Shown here: positions 51,435 through 64,000 of the stretch, piece by piece
Numbering within the stretch: the first letter of the stretch is position 1
Layout of the letters: each line of letters opens with the position of its first letter
Source of the DNA: Halocaridina rubra
Taxonomy: Eukaryota > Arthropoda > Malacostraca > Decapoda > Atyidae
Direction: 5' to 3'
Length of the DNA: 64,000 bases
NCBI GenBank assembly: GCA_037179515.1
Contig: JAXCGZ010007599.1
Location: 1-64,000, forward strand
Translations under genes and position numbers: made by a program
The notes under the pieces: model-generated
Told to the model about the DNA's origin: nothing
Seen by the model: the letters and a program-made list of their open reading frames with translations, nothing else
The model's database searches: none

Positions 51435-52355
51435 TGCAGAGGTTGGAAAAAAGGGAAGAAAATAAATTACAAGAACAATGTATTAATAAGCACAACGCGA
51501 ACGGTGCACATGTGAGTTAGACTGAACGAGTGAGGCGAGACAATGGAAGATGGTGGGAGAACCAAGGTTCAATCAAAAAGCTAATCAGACCCCATGATAC
51601 AGAACATGCAGAAAAACAATTATGTGATTCGTCATCTCCCACCCTTTCATCCAATAGCATTCAGGTAGGTGCGAGCCATTGCGTTTTCCAAGACGGCAAT
51701 ACATTGTACGCTATCGGACAGTATTTTACATGGCGCAATACTGTGAGTTATATGTTTAAATTTATGTTTTTTACTCATTTATACGTTTTTTATTCTTAGG
51801 CTAGGAAATACTTGCTTTATCAATAAAATAATGACAATTTCAATATGTACTAGCTCACGTAGGTGCGACCCTTTTCGTTTTCTGAAACGCTGATACCGGT
51901 ATCATATTTTACATGGTGCAATACTGTGAGTATTTATGTTTTTTACTATTTTTTTACTGTTTTATTATTCTTAGGCTAAGAATTAAATTATTTTTATCAA
52001 TAAAATCATGAAACTGCTGGAAATTTTAATATATGCTAGCCCACATAGGTGCGACCCTTTACGTTTTCCGAAACGCTGATACCAGTATAGTACTTTCTAT
52101 GGTGCAGAGAAACATGTTCAGATTTATGTTTTTTTACTATTTCTTACTGTTTTATTATTCTTAGGCTGGGAAATACATTTTTTTTATCAATAAAATAATG
52201 AAATTTTTTTTTCAATAAAATAATGTTAAATACTGAAAATTTTTATTTCTTAAAATTTTAATATTTTTGCATATACCCAGAAAAAAAAAATTGCCAAAAA
52301 AAATCCGCGGTGCACTGAATCCGTGATAGGTGAACCGCGATATAGCGAGGGATTA

Positions 52356-52640
<285 letters not shown>

Positions 52641-52667
52641 TATGGTTTTGGTGTGTGTATATATATA

Positions 52668-54145
52668 CAATGTTACCCTGGTTATTCGCGTTTCCTGGTT
52701 TGCTTTCTCACTCTATCGCGTTTTTTTTTTTTATAAATTATTATTTTATTTCATGGGTATATGCAAAAATATTAAAATATTAAAAAAAAAATTCTCAGTA
52801 TTTTCATTTTTTTTTTTATTGAAAAAACATATTTCATTATCTAATTGATAAAAAAAAATTATTTCCCAGCCTGCGAATAATAAAACAATAAAAAATAGTA
52901 AAAAACATAAATGTAGATAGATAGATACGTTTATTGACCACCTCTTTTGAAAAGTACAGTATAATCTTTACAAAAGGAATATTTGGTCCAAATTACAATG
53001 AATAAATACAATAGACTTTGTACAATCATCAAATAAGTAGATGAATTTTAAGTTAATATACATTGTACGAATAATTGAATGATATACGTACGTACAGTAT
53101 AACTCACAGTATTGCATCATACGAAATAGTGTTCGATACCATACAATGTATTGGGGTCGCAGGTACGTGAGCTAGCATATATATTTATATTTCCAGTAGT
53201 TTCATGATTTTATTGATAAAAAAACGTATTTATTAGCCTAAGAATAATAAAACAGTAAAAAATAGTAAAAAACATAAATACTAACAGTATTGCAACATGT
53301 AAAATACGATACCGTTATCAGCGTTTTGGACAAAGACTCGCTCAGTCTAACTCACGTGTGCGCCGTTCATGTTGTGCTTATTAAATGTTTAGCTTGTGTT
53401 CGATAGCGTACAATGTATTGGGGTCGAAGCTACGTCAGCTAGCATATATATTTATATTTCCAGTAGTTTCATGATTTTATTGATAAAAAAAAACCTATTG
53501 CTTAACCTAAGAATAATATAACAGTAAAAAATAGTAAAAAACATAAATACTAACAGTATTGCAACATGTAAAATACGATACCGCTATCAGTGTTTTGGAC
53601 AAAGGCTTCCACCATCTTCCATTGTCTCGCCTCACTCGTGTGCGCCATTCACGTTATGCTTATTATTATTAATATGATTTGCTTGTGATTTTTTTACTCG
53701 CATATTTTAACCTTTGCAATGCCTCCCAAGCATCCTGCATCTTCTAAGGCTTCTTGTAGTGAGCCTAAGCGGCAAAGGAAAATGTTAACCATTGTAGATA
53801 AAGTGAAACTCTTAGATATGTTGAAAGAAGGAAAAAAGTTTGTGGATGTCGGCCGCTATATTACGTAAACGTAAAAATTATTGCAAAATATGGAACCTAT
53901 GTATGTCAAGTCATCATCACCTCATTCACAGTAAGTTTTCCTATCACTTTCATAAAAAAATTATGTTGCTTGCTGTTATTTATAATGTAAAGGGTGTTTT
54001 TTTAACAGTACAGGGAGGGTTTATACAGTGTAAACGTAAAAGTACATTAAAATATCTATGTACATATAGGCTGATCCTACTCCGCGGATTTCCTGGTTCG
54101 CGCCGGGTCCTGGAACCGAACTACCGCGATAATTGAGGTAACACT
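52668..54145 (+). mobile_element. Non-autonomous Tigger1-like element, inverted sister of 46,153-47,492
   Basis: Ends CAATGTTACCCTGGTTATTC (52,668) and GATAATTGAGGTAACACTG (to 54,145), with TA on both sides. It carries the (TATC)n LINE fragment (52,913-53,085), ~365-bp promoter subrepeats and the transposase start (M at 53,719) deleted at VDVGRY, exactly as in the sister copy. Orientation is opposite. Confidence 0.85.
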
Positions 54146-54147
54146 GT

Positions 54148-54148
54148 A

Positions 54149-54180
<32 letters not shown>

Positions 54181-54241
54181 TATATAATATATAATATATA
54201 TAATATATATATATATATATATAATATATATATATATATAT
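54148..54241. repeat. (TA)n with (TAA) steps
   Basis: Imperfect TA run filling the gap between two Tigger-type elements. Confidence 0.9.
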
Positions 54242-54242
54242 A

Positions 54243-55658
<1,416 letters not shown>

Positions 55659-55910
55659 TGTTGCCTCACTTATCGCGGTAGTTCGGTTCCGGGACCCGGC
55701 GCGAACCAGGAAATCCGCAAAGTAGGATCAGCCTATATGTACATAGATATTTTAATATATTTTTACGTTTACACTGTATAAACTGTCCCTGTACTGTTAA
55801 CATACCACCCTTTACTTCATAGATAACAGCATGTAAGCGTAAATTTATATGAAAGTGATAGGAAAACTTACCGTGAATGTGATGATGACGTGACATACAT
55901 ACCCATGTAC

Positions 55911-56873
55911 AGGGTTCAGTTTTAGGGCCACTTTTGTTCCTTGTATATGTAAATGACCTACCAGAGTCTGTAAATTCATTCATGAATATGTTTGCAGATG
56001 ATGCAAAGATTGTGAAGAAAGTAAAAAACAAGAACAATGGTAGAGAACTTCAGGAGGACCTAATAATCTGCATGAGTGGTCAGAAAAGTGGCTAATGAAA
56101 TTCAATACTTCAAAATGTAAGGTAATGAGAATGGGTACAAGTGCAAGAAGGCCCAAGCTTGACTACTCGGTGGCTGGAGTACAACTTCAAGAGACAGAAA
56201 ATGAGAGAGATCTAGGAGTAAACATTCTGGCAGATTTGTCTCCAGAAATACATATAAATGGCATAGTAAGGGCAGCATATGCATTCTTATCAAATGTAAG
56301 GGTAGCCTTCAGGCACATGGACAAGGAAATGTTCAGAAATATTTATGTAACCTATGTGAGGCCAAAACTCGAATATGCAGCCCCCTTTTGGAATCCGCAC
56401 TTGAAAAAGCACATAGCTAAGCTTGAAAAAGTTCAAAGACATGCCACGAAACTGGTGCCAGAAATACGCAATCTCAGTTATGATGAGAGGCCGAGGGAAT
56501 TATACTTACCATCACTCGAAGCTAGAAGAGTGAGGGGGGATATGGTGACAGTCTTTAAATTCCTTCATGGTTATGATAGAGTGGATAGAGATCGATATTT
56601 TGATATGGCTGGCTCTAGAACTAGAGGTCACAGTTTGAAGCTTCGTAAGAAAACTTCTTCGCAGGATGTAAGGAAATACTTTTTCAGTGTAAGAGTACTT
56701 GATAATTGGAATTCGCTAAGCGAGGAGGTAGTTAATGCTATCTCAATCCATAGTTTTAAGGACAGGTATGATAAGTATCACTAAGTATAAAATGGAACCG
56801 ATCAGGAGACGGGAAGATACGAGCTTTCGGCTCTTTCCCGTAAACACAATTAGGTAATCACAATTCGGTAATC
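55911..56873 (+). pseudogene. CR1-like LINE copy 4, 5'-truncated (RT motif B to 3' end)
   Basis: Begins at the codons for QGSVLGPLL and FADDAKIVKK and runs to the terminal hairpin (56,811-56,841) and 14-bp repeats (56,846 onward). One base is missing near 56,063 (ACCTAATAATCTG versus CTAAATAATCTG), after which the correct frame continues from 56,095 to the stop at 56,782. Otherwise it is nearly identical to copy 2, so it is a recent dead-on-arrival insertion into the Tigger MITE. Confidence 0.9.
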
Positions 56874-56879
56874 ACAATT

Positions 56880-57275
56880 ATTTTTTCGTTTACGTACTGT
56901 ATAAACCCTCCCTGCACTGTTAACAAAACACCCTTAACATTATAGATAACAGCCAGCAACGTAAATTTTTATGAAAGTGATAGGAAAACTTACCGTGAAT
57001 GTGATGATGACGTGACATACATACTCATTTACAATTATATTTTCGTTTACGTACTGTATAAACCCTCCCTGCACTGTTAAAAAAACACCCTTTACATTAT
57101 AAATAACAGCAAGCAACGTAAATTTTTATGAAAGTGATAGATAAAATTACGATGAATGAGGTGATGATGACGTGACACACATACTCATTTACAATTATTT
57201 TTTCGTTTACAAACTGTATAAACCTTCCCTGCACTGTTAAAAAAACACCCTTTACATTATAAATAACAGTAAGCA
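56880..57275. repeat. ~159-bp tandem repeat, three units
   Basis: ATAAACC(C/T)TCCCTGCACTG begins at 56,901, 57,058 and 57,218. Each unit also has CAACGTAAATTT and AAAGTGATAG. A related unit precedes the LINE insertion (55,777). Single units occur in the other Tigger copies. Confidence 0.85.
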
Positions 57276-57874
57276 ACGTAAATTTACATTTCCAATAAAA
57301 AAATGAAAATACTGAAAATTTTTTTTTCAATATTTTAATATTTTTGCATATACCCATAAAATAAAATAATAATTTATAAAAAAAAAAAACCGCGATAGAG
57401 TGAGAACGCGAACCAAGAAACGCGAATAACCGGGGTAACACTGTATATACCTCGGCTTAAGTCGTTTCGAGTTAAGTCGTTCTCGATTATACGTCGATTT
57501 TCAAAAAAAATATATGGAAAAATGAAAAAAAAAAATAAAGTTTACGTCATAATAATCAACTTTACGTATGTCCGCTACAAATATTGGAATCATAATATCA
57601 CTAGAAAACCATTAAAAGCACATGAAATTATGTTACTGTACAATAAATAAAAACAAAAGCACATAAAATCATGTTATTGTACAATAAATAAGAATAAAAG
57701 CATATAAAATCTCATTAAAATACATACAGTAGTTCCAATATTTACCGTTAGGCGTCGTCACTCGTCATTCCCGCGAAACCGCTATTGTTTTGAATTGATT
57801 AGTTTATGCACGGTATACGTCTGTTTATCGGCTACTCTCATTCTCATTCATTTGTGACCTTGTATTTTGCCCCA

Positions 57875-57958
57875 ATGGCACCTAAGAAAATTCCTAGTGC
57901 AGGTGCTAAGCGTCATGCTATAACACTGAACGATAAACTGGCTATGATCGGATATTAA
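57875..57958 (+). pseudogene. Tigger-type transposase N-terminal fragment (27 codons)
   Basis: MAPKKIPSAGAKRHA then LNDKLAMIGY before TAA at 57,956. Parallel to 5,674-5,769, where the frame goes on four codons further; a substitution or indel here made the stop earlier. Confidence 0.6.
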
Positions 57959-58549
57959 GATGAAAATTGAAAAAAGCATTAAGAACAAACAGCAAAGTTA
58001 TTTTTAATATAATGTTGTCAGGGAAATAGCGTGTGAGGGTGCATCAGCTGATACGGAAGTAGCAAAACGTTTGCCGATAGAGGTTCGTTCTCCCGCATCC
58101 TACTCCTCTTCTACAGCTTAATGCGATCGGATATTATGAAGAAAATTGAAAAAAAGCATTAAGAACAAGCAGCAAACTTATTTTCAATATAATATCGTCA
58201 GGGAAATAGTGTGTGAGGGTGCATCAGCTGATACGGAAGTAGCAAAACGTTTGCCGATAGAGGTTCGTTCTCCCGCATCCTACTCCTCTTCTACAGCTTA
58301 ATGCGATCGGATATTATGAAGAAAATTGAAAAAAAGCATTAAGAACAAGCAGCAAACTTATTTTCAATATAATATCGTCAGGGAAATAGCGTGTGAGGGT
58401 GCATCAGCTGATACGGAAGTAACAAAACGTTTGCCGATAGAGGTTCGTTCTCCCGCATCCTACTCCTCTTCTACAGCTTAATGCGATCGGATATTATGAA
58501 GAAAATTGAAAAAAGGCATTAAGAACAAACAGCAAACATATTTTTAATA
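57959..58549 (+). repeat. 180-bp tandem repeat array, copy B
   Basis: GCATCAGCTGATACGG at 58,041, 58,221 and 58,401, exactly 180 bp apart; successive units are almost identical, more so than in the arrays at 5.8 and 36 kb. The last unit is split by the nested element and resumes at 60,193. Confidence 0.92.
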
Positions 58550-58670
58550 TACACCTTGTTCCCTTTATACGCGATTTTTTTATCCGCGAAATTGCAATAA
58601 TGCTCCCCAAAAATAATAGTAAAAAACTCGGAATTAGCAAATAACGCCCCCCCCAAAAAAAAAAAAATTT

Positions 58671-59162
<492 letters not shown>

Positions 59163-59176
59163 TATTCTACCCAATA

Positions 59177-59400
59177 AGGTGGGTGTATATATAATGAATA
59201 ATGATGATGATGTTTTCTTATCGTAATCCTCTTTGTACTGGTGGAAGAAACCTCTGCGGGCGCTTATTTACTATATTTAAAAAATAAAAAAAAAATTAAT
59301 ATAGTCAATAAGCGCCCGCGGAGGCTTCTTCCATCAGTACAAAGAGGATTATGATAAGAAAAGATCATCATCATTATACATTATATATACACCCACCCTA
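59177..59400. mobile_element. Snap-back hairpin element (224 bp)
   Basis: The left arm GGTGGGTGTATATATAATG...GGGCGCTTATTTACTATATT pairs with the right arm AATATAGTCAATAAGCGCCC...CATTATATATACACCCACC. The arms are ~100 bp with few mismatches and an A-rich loop of ~15 bp (59,280-59,295). No ORF. It is unrelated in sequence to the hairpin at 13.8 kb. Confidence 0.88.
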
Positions 59401-59800
59401 CCTCTGTCATATGTCTATCTAATCTACATTTGAAGGTGTCTAAGGTATTGGCATTTATTATCCTACTAGGAATACTCTATGGTATTACCAAGCCAATTTT
59501 CACCAATTTCCCTTCTGAACCTAAATTTATCAAGATTAAATCCATTACCCATTACGAGTTCTGGTTTGATCATTAATTTTTTAAACTATATTAATATCAC
59601 CCTTGTTAATCCCTTTAAACCATTTATACACCTCAATCATATCCCCCCTAACTCTGTGCCTCTCTAGAGAATGTAGATTAAGTTTTTTTAATCTGTCATA
59701 AGGTAGATTTAGGCATTCCATAATTAATTTTTTTTTTCGTTTTTTAGTCTTGCTTTGGTTATTTATAATTCTTATTTTATCTTTGCATACATTTGCAGAT
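59401..59800 (-). pseudogene. LINE C-terminal fragment (second CR1/L2-like family)
   Basis: The minus-strand frame carries LPYDRLKKLNLHSLERHRVR and [17 protein letters not shown], the conserved C-terminal block of CR1/L2-like LINEs, followed by sequence matching 41,587-41,727 and 47,660-47,960. It is 5'-truncated just upstream of this block. The apparent frame continues past the LINE into Tigger sequence near 59,760. Confidence 0.75.
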
Positions 59801-60192
59801 AGAGGTTTGTTCTCCTGCATCCTCCTCCTCTTCTACCACATAAGTTACTTGCTCACTGCCACCATGCATGTCCCAGTGTATTGTATAACTGTTGCCCTCT
59901 GCATAATAGAGTAAAGTATAGTAATGTATGTTAATTTCTAGCTGTAAAGTGAATATGAATATCTTTTGTATACTCTTAAAAATAGATACAGGAACTTCTG
60001 CTTTGCTATGTAGTAATAAAATATGTTTTTTACTTATCTTATATCTTTGGCATGGTGTATCTATGTAAGGTTTGGAACGCATCTATCCCTTTATCATTGT
60101 TTCCTATGGAAAATAACTCGTTTTTTCACGCGATTTTCCATTTACCTGACACTTCTGAGAACCTATCTAGGTGTAATTCTGAGAACTAGCTG

Positions 60193-60835
60193 TAATATCG
60201 TCAGGGAAATAGCGTGCGTTTGTGCATCAGCTGATACGGAAGTAGCAAAACGTTTGCCGATAGAGGTTAGTTCTCCCGCATCCTACTCCTCTTCTACAGC
60301 TTAATGCGATCGGATATTATGAAGAAAATTGAAAAAAAAAGCATTAAGAACAAACAGCAAGCATATTTTTAATATAATATTGTCAGGGAAATAGCGTGTG
60401 CGGGCACATCAGGTAATACGGAAGTGTGACAAAACATATGCATCCTCGTCCTCACTGCCACCATCAGTGTTGCCAGAATACATGAATGAGAGAAATGATA
60501 AATATAAAAAACATACATGTAAGCTGGTAAGTTATTTCAAGTATCTTAAAGATGAAGTACATTTTTATTTAAATTACAGTACTACCATCTTGTAATTAAT
60601 ATATATCTTAAAATGTACCATACATTTGAAAATAAAAACATCAGCTATATCTGGCAACACTGGCCACCATGGACGTCCCTAAGCCTGCGGCCAACGGCAT
60701 AATAGAATTCATTAATTTGTTTACTGCACAGTAAATCTGTATATCTAGGCTAGCCTAGAGACAAGCTAATTCGATTTAAGTCGTTTTTCGTCATAAGTCG
60801 TCTCTCCTGGGACCAATTAACGACGTTGGGTGAGG
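60193..60835 (+). other. Right part of Tigger-like copy B
   Basis: Resumes the 180-bp unit (GCATCAGCTGATACGG at 60,225), has a further partial unit to ~60,420 and then the unique right region shared with copy A, ending ACCAATTAACGACGTTGGG. No gene. Confidence 0.8.
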
Positions 60836-61363
60836 TATACATGTATATATATATATACGGAGTCTTCAGATAATGTCAGGGTTCTGTTCCTGACAGCTGA
60901 CTTAAGTCGAAAATTGACTTAAGTCTGAATTCACTTAGATTTGAACCTGGGTTCCGTCAACCTATGTAAAAAATAAATAATCTAAAACATAAATAAAACT
61001 CTGTGTTCCTTATGGTTCTTAAAAAATTACTAAAACTAATCTTAATGCTATTCTTCAACTTTAAAATTAACACAATATACAGGTACTGTACAGTAAAATA
61101 AAACAACACGTATATACATAAAAAGATCTCTATTGTAAAGTGCATAGAAAAACTAATCTTAATACTAAACATTAAAATTCATTTACTGAATAATACATAA
61201 ACTGCTATATTCAGGTAACATACAGGATAGTGTACATGTACTGTACTGTATAAAACAACACATACAGTCTGAAAAAAATACAAAGCAAATAGAAAAATAC
61301 TTAAACTAATCTTAATACTAAACTTTAAAATTAACATTACTGAATAATATGTACACTGTTATA
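60836..61363. repeat. Tigger-like end fragment and AT-rich filler
   Basis: GTCAGGGTTCTGTTCCTGAC at ~60,877 followed by GCTGACTTAAGTC resembles the ends at 21,881 and 22,228. After ~60,960, ACTAATCTTAATACTAAAC-type phrases recur at ~61,035, 61,150 and 61,305, a degenerate tandem repeat of ~140 bp. No gene. Confidence 0.55.
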
Positions 61364-62853
61364 CAGCGAGCCTTCGCTGTGTCACGTTTCTTGCCTCGGG
61401 AATTCACTGAACCGCGATTTTTTTTTGCAAATTTTTTGGGGGGTATATGCAAAAATATTAAAATATTAAAAAAATTAAAATTTTCAGTATTTTCATTTTT
61501 TTATTGAAAAAAAATATTTCATTATTTAATTGATAAAAAAAATTTATTTCCCAGCCTACGAATAATAAAACAGTAAAAAATAGTAAAAAACATAAATTTA
61601 GATATATAACTCACAGTATTGCATCATGTGAAATACTGTCCGATAGCGTACAATGTATTGGGGTCGCACCTACGTGAGCTAGCATATATATTAAAATTTT
61701 CAGAAGTTTCATGATTTTATTGATAAAAAAACGTATTTCTTAGCCTAAGAATAATAAAACAGTAAAAAATAGTAAAAAACATAAGTACTAACAGTATTGC
61801 ACCATGTAAAATACGATACCGGTATCAGCGTTTCAGAAAACGAAAAGGGTCGAACCTACGCGAGATAGTACATATTGAAATTTTCATTATTTTATTGATA
61901 AAACAAGTATTTCCTAGCCTAAGAGTAATAAAACAGTAAAAAACATAAATTTAGATATATAACTCACAGTATTGCATCATGTGAAATACTGTCCGATAGC
62001 GTACAATGTATTGGGGTCGCACCTACGTGAGCTAGCATATATATTAAAATTTCCAGTAGTTTCATGATTTTATTGATAAAAAAACGTATTTCTTAGCCTA
62101 AGAATAATAAAACAGTAAAAAATAGTAAAAAACATACCATGCAAAATACAATACCGCTATCAGCGTTTCGGACAAAGGCTTGCACCATCTTCCATTATCT
62201 CGCCTCACTCGTTCAATCTAACTCACATGTGCGCCGTTCACATTGTGCTTATTAATACGCTGTGCTTGTGACTTATTTTCTTCACTTTTTTCAACCTCTG
62301 CAATGCCTCCCAAGCATCCTTCATCTTCTAAGGCTTCTGGTAGTGAGCCTAAGCGGCAAAGGAAGATGTTAACCATAACAGATAAGGTGAAACTCTTAGA
62401 TATGTCGGCCGCTATTTTGGCCTCAATGAATAACAGCCGTAAAGCTGTTATTGGCTGCGGAATAATTTCCTCTCGAGTCTACAAACGTCATTACAACCTC
62501 ATTCACGGTAAGATTACCTATCACGTACATATAAATTTATGTTGCATGCTGTTATTTATAAAGTAAAGGGTGGTTTTTTAACAGTGCAGGGAGGGTTCAT
62601 ACAGTAAACGCAAAAATAATTGTAAAATATCTATGTACATGAGTATGTCATATAAATTTACACTTGCATGCTGTTATTTATGAAGTAAAGGGTGGTTTGT
62701 TAACTGTACAGGGAGGGTTTATACAGTTTATACAGTGTAAACGTAAAAATAAATTAAAATATCTATGTACATATAGGGTGATCCTACTCCGCGAAATTCC
62801 TGTCTCAAGCCGGGTCCCAGAACCGAACCTTCGCGATAATTGAAGGAACACTG
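61364..62853 (+). mobile_element. Non-autonomous Tigger1-like element (1,490 bp)
   Basis: CAGCGAGCCTTCGCTGTGTC (61,364) to AATTGAAGGAACACTG (62,853), TA on both sides. It has ~365-bp promoter subrepeats (61,600-62,170), the transposase start at 62,303 (EPKRQRKMLTITDKVKLLDM) and the NNSRKAVIGCGIISS segment, then an internal deletion to the 3' region. Same design as 37,457-38,955. Confidence 0.85.
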
Positions 62854-62877
62854 TATACAGGTACTGTACAGTACAGT

Positions 62878-64000
62878 ATTTTTTTTTCTTTATGAGTGTG
62901 ATACCAGGACATACAAAAACTGCCCTAATCAATAAAGGACTGGGCACAAGAGAACACCAAGATAAAGGAAAAGAAAAAAGTTAAGTACAAGGCAGAGATG
63001 AGGTAATATCACACAAAGGAAAACAACAGAGAGAAAAAACAGTCAAAGTACAGAGGACCCAGAGATATGGAGGACTAGGCTCTGAGATGATGATAGATCT
63101 GCTTCTTGAAGGAGGATAGGTCATAAGAATTAGGAAAGACAAAGACAGAAAGAGGAAGAGAGTTTTAGAGTCTAGAGGAAAGATGGGGAAGAAGCAGCCG
63201 CTGCACCGACCAATCCGCAAGCTACAAATCTCCACACAGTACGTGTGAGATGAGGCAGTGGGGGAGGGATGCAACTCGCCAACTCATCAGAGCAGTGATG
63301 GAAGAAGTAGCAACAGAAAAGAGAAAGGGAAGATTACCCTACGGCGAAGAGAGAGAGAATCCAGATTAGAAGTCAGAGAAGGATCATTAATGAGTTTGAC
63401 TGCCTTAGATTCAACACTATCAAGGAGATAAGTATAAGAAGAAACACCCCAGATGTGTGAGCAGTATTTTAAGCAGGGACAGATAAGGCCTTTATAAATT
63501 TTAAGTAACTGTAAAGAGGAAAAGTAATGACAGAAACGAAATAAAAACCGCATTTTTTTGGATGAAGATTTAGAAATTTGGATTATGTGATTCCTCCAAG
63601 ACAAGTTAGAGGATATATGGATTCCTAATATGTTGATAGAATTAAAAGGGTAAATTTCGTTAGTTTCGAAGACAATAGGGTTATCAGGAGGAGAAGATAA
63701 AAACACAGCCAGATACTGTCTTGGAGCCATTGAATTTAACTAAATTTTGAGTGCCCCACTCAGATACCCTCAGCAAATCGAGCTGAGAGTAGAAGAAAGA
63801 GTGATACGAGACTGATTATCATAAGAAAAAGTGAAGGGTAGAATCATCAGCAAAGGCATGGAGAAGAGAGGAAGATGGAGATTGTAGATCATTGATGAAG
63901 AGAAGGAACAGAGTAGGTGAAAGAACAGAGCCCTGTGGAACACCACAGGTAACAGAGAAAGGGCTAGATGTCGCACCATCAACAACTACAGATATAAAAT
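62878..64000 (-). pseudogene. LINE reverse transcriptase and C-terminal part, leaves window at right
   Basis: Minus-strand fragments give RT motif B (CGVPQGSVLSPTLF-type, overlapping frames near 63,930), motif C with HAFADDSTLHF (~63,850), then NILGIHISSNLSWRNHI, FLFRFCHYFSSLQLLKIYKG and CPCLKYCSHIWGVSS (63,700-63,420). The C-terminal part CVEICSLRIGRCSGCFFP sits near 63,230. Frame breaks occur near 63,735, 63,285 and elsewhere. The 3' end has a poly(A) of ~12 (sense strand) at 62,878-62,890. The motif style suggests a Jockey-like or related clade; the 5' part is outside the window. Confidence 0.75.

Overview
This is a eukaryotic, animal-type genomic window made almost entirely of transposable elements and microsatellites. 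No intact host gene is supported. Very long (TA)n, (CT)n and (ATT)n tracts, CR1-like and RTE-like LINEs, tRNA-derived SINEs, Gypsy elements and many pogo/Tigger elements fit an invertebrate, most plausibly a decapod crustacean such as a penaeid shrimp. The organism is inferred from repeat style; no host gene marker is present.

Layout. 1-3.9 kb: minus-strand CR1-like LINE with complete ORF1 and an ORF2 that runs off the left edge. 4.7-8.1 kb: a Tigger-like element (5,254-7,472) carrying a 180-bp tandem repeat, a clean 306-bp insertion and a LINE fragment, between two (TA)n tracts. 8.1-9.7 kb: tandem and inverted array of a 274-bp unit with a tRNA-like pol III promoter. 9.8-13.6 kb: a second CR1-like copy on the plus strand with uninterrupted ORF2 and a rearranged, chimeric ORF1. 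13.8-16.9 kb: a hairpin MITE and a decayed third CR1-like copy. 17.6-18.9 kb: Gypsy gag-protease remnant. 19.7-20.9 kb: C2H2 zinc-finger pseudogene. 22.4-28.5 kb: a non-autonomous hAT element split by a decayed Gypsy element with recognisable LTRs. 28.9-32.0 kb: decayed RTE-like LINE. 32.0-34.1 kb: decayed Tigger transposase containing a SINE. 35.4-39.7 kb: three Tigger-type elements stacked end to end at TA sites. 40.5-45.9 kb: microsatellite-bearing foldback elements, one split by a second LINE family (EN-RT with few lesions). 46-62.9 kb: a dense series of Tigger elements with nested foldbacks, LINE fragments, a truncated CR1-like copy and a near-complete but broken Tigger1-like element (48,802-52,358). 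62.9-64 kb: minus-strand LINE leaving the window on the right.

The elements interact by nesting. LINEs and Gypsy supply RT machinery and probably mobilise SINEs. Tigger transposases, all broken here, would once have mobilised the many internally deleted copies sharing their TIRs. The points of most interest are: a LINE ORF1/ORF2 overlap in the -1 frame with a canonical slippery heptamer and no upstream ATG for the endonuclease; a LINE 5' end made by template switching; 180-bp arrays with higher-order structure inside Tigger-type elements; foldback elements that carry microsatellites at fixed positions; and (TA)n tracts bounded by Tigger termini.
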